Assembly: GCF_023631325.1 (NCBI RefSeq)
Contig: NZ_JALQDG010000030.1
Span: 1-64,000 of the forward strand
DNA length: 64,000 bases
Direction of reading: 5' to 3'
Source: Caballeronia sp. INDeC2
GTDB taxonomy: Bacteria; Pseudomonadota; Gammaproteobacteria; Burkholderiales; Burkholderiaceae
In this document: positions 61,020-64,000 of the stretch, one piece after another
How positions within the stretch are numbered: the stretch's first letter is position 1
Layout: each line of letters begins with the position of its first letter
Notes under the pieces: model-generated
What the model was told of the DNA's origin: nothing
The model's database searches: none
Seen by the model: only the letters and a program-made list of their open reading frames with translations
Position numbers and translations under genes: made by a program

Positions 61020-62360
61020 ATGGGTCCACCCACCGAACGCATTCCCGAAGACCGCACGCTTCCCGCTCACGTCGATGTCGTCATCGTCGGCGGCGGCATC
61101 ATCGGCATCAGCACCGCGCGTGCGCTCGTCGAGAAAGGTCTGTCCGTCGCCGTGTGCGAGAAGGGATACATCGCCGGCGAGCAATCGAGCCGCAACTGGG
61201 GATGGTGTCGCGCGACGCATCGCGACTTGCGCGAGCTCGAGCTGAGTCTGGAGAGTCTCAAGCTCTGGCGGCGCATCGATGCCGAACTCGGCATCGACAC
61301 GGGTTTTCGCCAATGCGGCATCCTCTACGCCGCCGACGATGCGAAAGCCCTCGCCGATCACGAAGCATGGCTCGCGCGCGCCGTGGCGCTTGTGGGCCGC
61401 GACGCGCTCGATTCGCGCATCGTCTCGCCGGAGCAAACCGGCACGTTGATGGCGGGCGCCGCGCGGCGCTTCGCAGGCGGCATCTACACACCGGGCGATG
61501 GCCGTGCCGAGCCGCAACGCGCCGTGCCCGTCATGGCCGCCGCGCTACGGGAACGCGGCGCGAAAGTGTTGACGTCCTGCGCCGTGCGCGGCATCGAAAC
61601 GAGCGGCGGCGCGATCAGCGGCGTCGTAACCGAGTACGGACGCATCGGCTGCGCGAGCGTGGTCGTCGCGGGCGGCGCATGGACGCGATATTTCGCCGGC
61701 AGCATCGGCGTGGATGTGCCGCAACTCATGGTGCGGTCATCGGTAATGCGCACGTCGCCGCTGGAAGGCGGCCCCGACGTGAGCGCGTGCAATCACGAAA
61801 TGGGCTACCGAAAGCGTCTCGACGGCGGCTATACCATCGCCAATGCCTTTCACAGCTATCACGACATCACGCCGGACAGTTTTCGCCTGTTCGCCAGGTT
61901 TTTGCCCGCGTTGAAGAGTCAGTTCGGCTCGATCAAGCTGTCGCTGAATGCGCGCTTTTTCGAGGAACTGCGCCGGCCGCGCCGCTGGCCGCTCGATCGG
62001 CCGACCGTCTTCGAGACTCAGCGCACGCTCGATCCCGCACCCGTCGAGTCTTTCAACGAAGCCGCGGTCACGGAGTTCCGCAAGGTGTTTCCGGCGCTTG
62101 CCGGACTGCGCATCGAACAGGCGTGGGCCGGTTATATCGACGTGACGCCCGATGCCGTGCCGGTCGTCTCGTCGGTCGATGACCGGCACGGCCTCTTCAT
62201 CGCGACGGGTTTCTCGGGGCACGGCTTCGGCATCGGGCCGGCCGCGGGCAGGCTGGTGGCGGACCTCGTCGCGAACGATGCACCGCTCGTCGATCCGCGC
62301 GCGTTTCGCCTGTCACGATTCTTCGACGGCAGCAAGGTCGAGATCGACGGCGGCTTCTGA
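61020..62360 (+). CDS. FAD-dependent oxidoreductase (DadA-like D-amino-acid dehydrogenase/DAO family)
   Basis: This is a 446-aa protein with the N-terminal FAD loop VVIVGGGIIGISTARALVEKG, then YIAGEQSSRNWGWCRATHRD, a family signature of this soluble DAO subgroup. The C-terminal FAD contact is GLFIATGFSGHGFGIGPAAGRLVADLV. The family deaminates D- or N-methyl amino acids. The substrate is unknown. The start at 61020 has no clear SD (AGGATAACGAGCACCACATC upstream). A strong hairpin ends the transcript. Confidence 0.9.
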   Translation: MGPPTERIPEDRTLPAHVDVVIVGGGIIGISTARALVEKGLSVAVCEKGYIAGEQSSRNWGWCRATHRDLRELELSLESLKLWRRIDAELGIDTGFRQCGILYAADDAKALADHEAWLARAVALVGRDALDSRIVSPEQTGTLMAGAARRFAGGIYTPGDGRAEPQRAVPVMAAALRERGAKVLTSCAVRGIETSGGAISGVVTEYGRIGCASVVVAGGAWTRYFAGSIGVDVPQLMVRSSVMRTSPLEGGPDVSACNHEMGYRKRLDGGYTIANAFHSYHDITPDSFRLFARFLPALKSQFGSIKLSLNARFFEELRRPRRWPLDRPTVFETQRTLDPAPVESFNEAAVTEFRKVFPALAGLRIEQAWAGYIDVTPDAVPVVSSVDDRHGLFIATGFSGHGFGIGPAAGRLVADLVANDAPLVDPRAFRLSRFFDGSKVEIDGGF

Positions 62361-62452
62361 TACGGCGCGCCTGCGCGCGCCGGCCGTCGGCACGCGCTAA
62401 CATACCGGTTTTGCGGACATCGCCCTCGGGTGACGTCCGCCCGGTTCGGTCA

Positions 62453-62480
62453 AACGGCGCACGCGCGCCGTTCGCTTTTG
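62453..62480 (+). terminator. Stem-loop terminator after DadA-like gene
   Basis: AACGGCGC (62453-62460) and GCGCCGTT (62465-62472) pair perfectly with an ACGC loop, followed by CGCTTTTG. It lies about 90 bases past the stop of the FAD oxidoreductase and just before the DsbA-family start codon. Part of the following gene's leader therefore overlaps it. Confidence 0.65.
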
Positions 62481-62488
62481 AGGCTTAC

Positions 62489-63142
62489 ATGGCATCCACG
62501 TCTGTGCTTTATATCGACGTCTGGTCGGACTTCGTGTGTCCGTTCTGCTATCTCGAGACGCCCGTGCTCGATCAGTTCCGCAACGCATACGGCGATGCGG
62601 TCGAGATCCGCTGGCATGCGTTCGAGTTGCGCCCCGAACCCGCGCCGCTGGCCGATCCCAACAGCGACAAGATCGTCGACGCCTGGGAAAACTCGGTCCG
62701 TCCGCTCGCGGAAGAGCGCGGCGTGACGATGCGCATGCCGCCGGTCGCCCCGCGCAGCCGCAAGGCCTTCGAGACGGCCATGTTCGCGCGTGAATCCGGC
62801 CGTTTCGATCTCGTGCATCGTGCGATCTTCAAGGCGTATTTCGAGGAAGGCATCGACATCGGCGATACGGACGCGTTGCTCGATATCGCGTCGACTTGCG
62901 GCGTCGATCCTGAGATGCTCGAAGAAGCACTCGATGACGGCACGTACACCGATCTCGTCATCGAAGACGAAGAGTTCGCGAAGAAGCTGGGCGTGACCGG
63001 CGTGCCGTTCGCGGTGCTGTCACGCGAGGCCGCGCCCGGTCAGGAAGCGCCGCCGCCGATCGCGCTGCGCGGGGCCGCGCCGATACAGCATTTCGAGGCG
63101 GCCGTCGAGCGGCTCTTTCCGGACGGCTTTCCAGGCGTCTGA
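62489..63142 (+). CDS. DsbA family oxidoreductase (FrnE-like)
   Basis: This is a 217-aa cytosolic thioredoxin-fold protein (no signal peptide). The ATG at 62489 begins ASTSVLYIDVWSDFVCPFCYLE with the CPFC redox site. It is followed by WHAFELRPEP, an inserted helical domain (SRKAFETAMFARESGRFDLVHRAIFKAYFEEGIDIGDTDAL) and the cis-Pro loop GVTGVPFAVL. FrnE/DsbA-like proteins act as 2-hydroxychromene-carboxylate-isomerase-like or disulfide isomerases in stress resistance. It is convergent with the PilZ gene. Confidence 0.92.
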   Translation: MASTSVLYIDVWSDFVCPFCYLETPVLDQFRNAYGDAVEIRWHAFELRPEPAPLADPNSDKIVDAWENSVRPLAEERGVTMRMPPVAPRSRKAFETAMFARESGRFDLVHRAIFKAYFEEGIDIGDTDALLDIASTCGVDPEMLEEALDDGTYTDLVIEDEEFAKKLGVTGVPFAVLSREAAPGQEAPPPIALRGAAPIQHFEAAVERLFPDGFPGV

Positions 63143-63155
63143 TCGGCTTTCGCAA

Positions 63156-63183
63156 GCACGGCTTGGAGCGAGCCTAGCCGTGC
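63156..63183. terminator. Stem-loop between DsbA-family and PilZ genes
   Basis: GCACGGCT (63156-63163) and AGCCGTGC (63176-63183) are perfect complements with a 12-base loop. It overlaps the PilZ stop codon and may end transcripts of both convergent genes. No U-run is visible. Confidence 0.45.
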
Positions 63184-64000
63184 TCGGCCATGAACGATTT
63201 CAACGCGATGCGCTGCGCCGGTTCGAGCGATTCGAACTCGAGCCCATAGGCCGCACTGCCGTCGACCGGGTCGGCCGTGCCGACATGGCGCACGATCGCG
63301 ATAGTGCCGATCTTCACGTCGACGCCGTCGGTCTTGAACTGAAACGAGAGTTGCAGACGGTCGCCCACGCTCGCGGCCGGATTCGCGACGGTCAGCGACA
63401 TCCCGTAAGGGCTGATGTCGCTGACGCGGCCCAGTTGCCGCGCGGTCTGCGACTCGCCATCGGCTGCGAAATGCGCCGCGAGGCGCGTCGGCATGCGCGC
63501 GAATTTGCGCGTGCGCAATCTGCGGATCGCGCCCGGCGCGGACAACACCGCGTAGTTGAACGGCTCGCGGCAGGTGGCATCGACGGTACAGGCGAAGCGG
63601 AACACGCCCCGCCCCGTGAGCGCGACCAGATCGACCTGCTCCCCGAGTGTCAGATCGAGCGGATCGAATCCGGCCATCAATGGTTGCGTCACGAAAAGCG
63701 AACGCTCGCCATTGCGACGTGGCGTCGAGAAACCGATCACGCGGCTCGCGTACATCGCGGAACCCGTGCCGCCGGTGCCGCGTAGGCCGACCCGGGCGCC
63801 GATGGTGAGACCAATGTCCTCGAGCGCCAGCGGTCCGTCCTTGACGGCGTCTTCTTCCGGCACGTTCGGCGCCGCTTCCCGGAACGCACGGTGCGGCTCG
63901 AAGTGCCGGAACATGAATTCGAGCGATCGTTCGTCGGGCACGATGGCGCCCGCGTCGAAGAGCAACGCGCCATCGGCGGCGACAATCGGCCATTCGAGCT
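63174..64000 (-). CDS. PilZ domain protein (flagellar brake YcgR-like), 5' truncated by window edge
   Basis: The reading frame is open to the right edge, so the N-terminus is missing. A TTG at 63965 is an artefact of the edge, since codons upstream continue as LEWPIVAADGA. The visible part has an N-terminal YcgR-like beta domain (GLTIGARVGLRGTGGTGSAMYASRVIGF) and a C-terminal PilZ domain with the c-di-GMP motif RRLRTRKFARMPTRLAAHF, then GRVSDISPYGMSLTV. Such proteins slow flagellar rotation or control surface traits in response to c-di-GMP. Confidence 0.88.
   Translation of the reverse strand, partial: LEWPIVAADGALLFDAGAIVPDERSLEFMFRHFEPHRAFREAAPNVPEEDAVKDGPLALEDIGLTIGARVGLRGTGGTGSAMYASRVIGFSTPRRNGERSLFVTQPLMAGFDPLDLTLGEQVDLVALTGRGVFRFACTVDATCREPFNYAVLSAPGAIRRLRTRKFARMPTRLAAHFAADGESQTARQLGRVSDISPYGMSLTVANPAASVGDRLQLSFQFKTDGVDVKIGTIAIVRHVGTADPVDGSAAYGLEFESLEPAQRIALKSFMAEHG

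Overview
The window is a continuous stretch of high-GC (about 64-65 % by eye) chromosome from a beta-proteobacterium. The gene content points to Burkholderiaceae, most likely the Caballeronia/Paraburkholderia group: OFA-family oxalate/formate-type MFS, OprD porin, NCS2 permease, PRC-barrel, DUF2945 and DUF1810 proteins, AcuI, many LysR regulators, a ba3-type oxidase with several c-type cytochromes, and NorR with flavohaemoglobin. This placement is inference from families and base composition. No rRNA, tRNA, CRISPR array, phage or IS element was recognised. Genes are densely packed and both end genes are cut by the window edges.

Left part (1-23 kb): a truncated SUMF1/FGE-like protein; an exported DUF3857/transglutaminase protein; an operon of HPP membrane protein, MarR regulator and ClC chloride channel behind a promoter framed by an inverted repeat; a TPR plus GT9-like protein; a Tat-type exported aldo/keto reductase with DUF1810 and DUF2945 genes; a PRC-barrel protein; acrylyl-CoA reductase; a chemoreceptor; a class-V PLP enzyme; a sirtuin; a Zn alcohol dehydrogenase; envelope proteins (OmpW and low-complexity exported proteins); a GlxA-type AraC regulator divergent from a cyanamide-hydratase-like HD protein; and a ferredoxin-NADP reductase coupled to an extensin-like protein.

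Centre (23-34 kb): a respiratory and nitric-oxide block. A minus-strand operon encodes a diheme cytochrome c, a triheme cytochrome c, the 56-aa subunit IIa, the CuA subunit II, the B-family subunit I and another diheme cytochrome. Next come norR and, divergently, the flavohaemoglobin hmp. Three GTC-N5-GAC sites and a -24/-12 promoter lie between them. An AhpD-like protein, a cupin, a decayed SLAC1/TehA remnant, NnrS and a small lipoprotein follow.

Right part (35-64 kb): an OFA-family MFS transporter; an OprD porin with its own terminator; a complete five-gene oligopeptide ABC operon divergent from a LysR regulator with a 20-bp-period direct repeat between them; a VOC protein; an SDR; gamma-glutamyltransferase; an NCS2 purine permease with a long leader; a coupled ArsR-SRPBCC pair behind a perfect 20-bp palindrome; a 49-aa protein with a good promoter; an amino-acid-binding protein, aspartoacylase-like and FucU genes; a cation/proton antiporter; an MFS-SDR-FAH sugar-acid module divergent from a LysR regulator; OsmC; a DadA-like oxidase; a DsbA-family protein; and a PilZ protein cut by the right edge.

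The best-supported functional picture is in the centre: NO sensing (NorR), NO detoxification (Hmp), an NO-associated membrane protein (NnrS) and an alternative high-affinity oxidase sit side by side. This suggests a low-oxygen/NO fitness region. Elsewhere the window is ordinary metabolic and transport chromosome.
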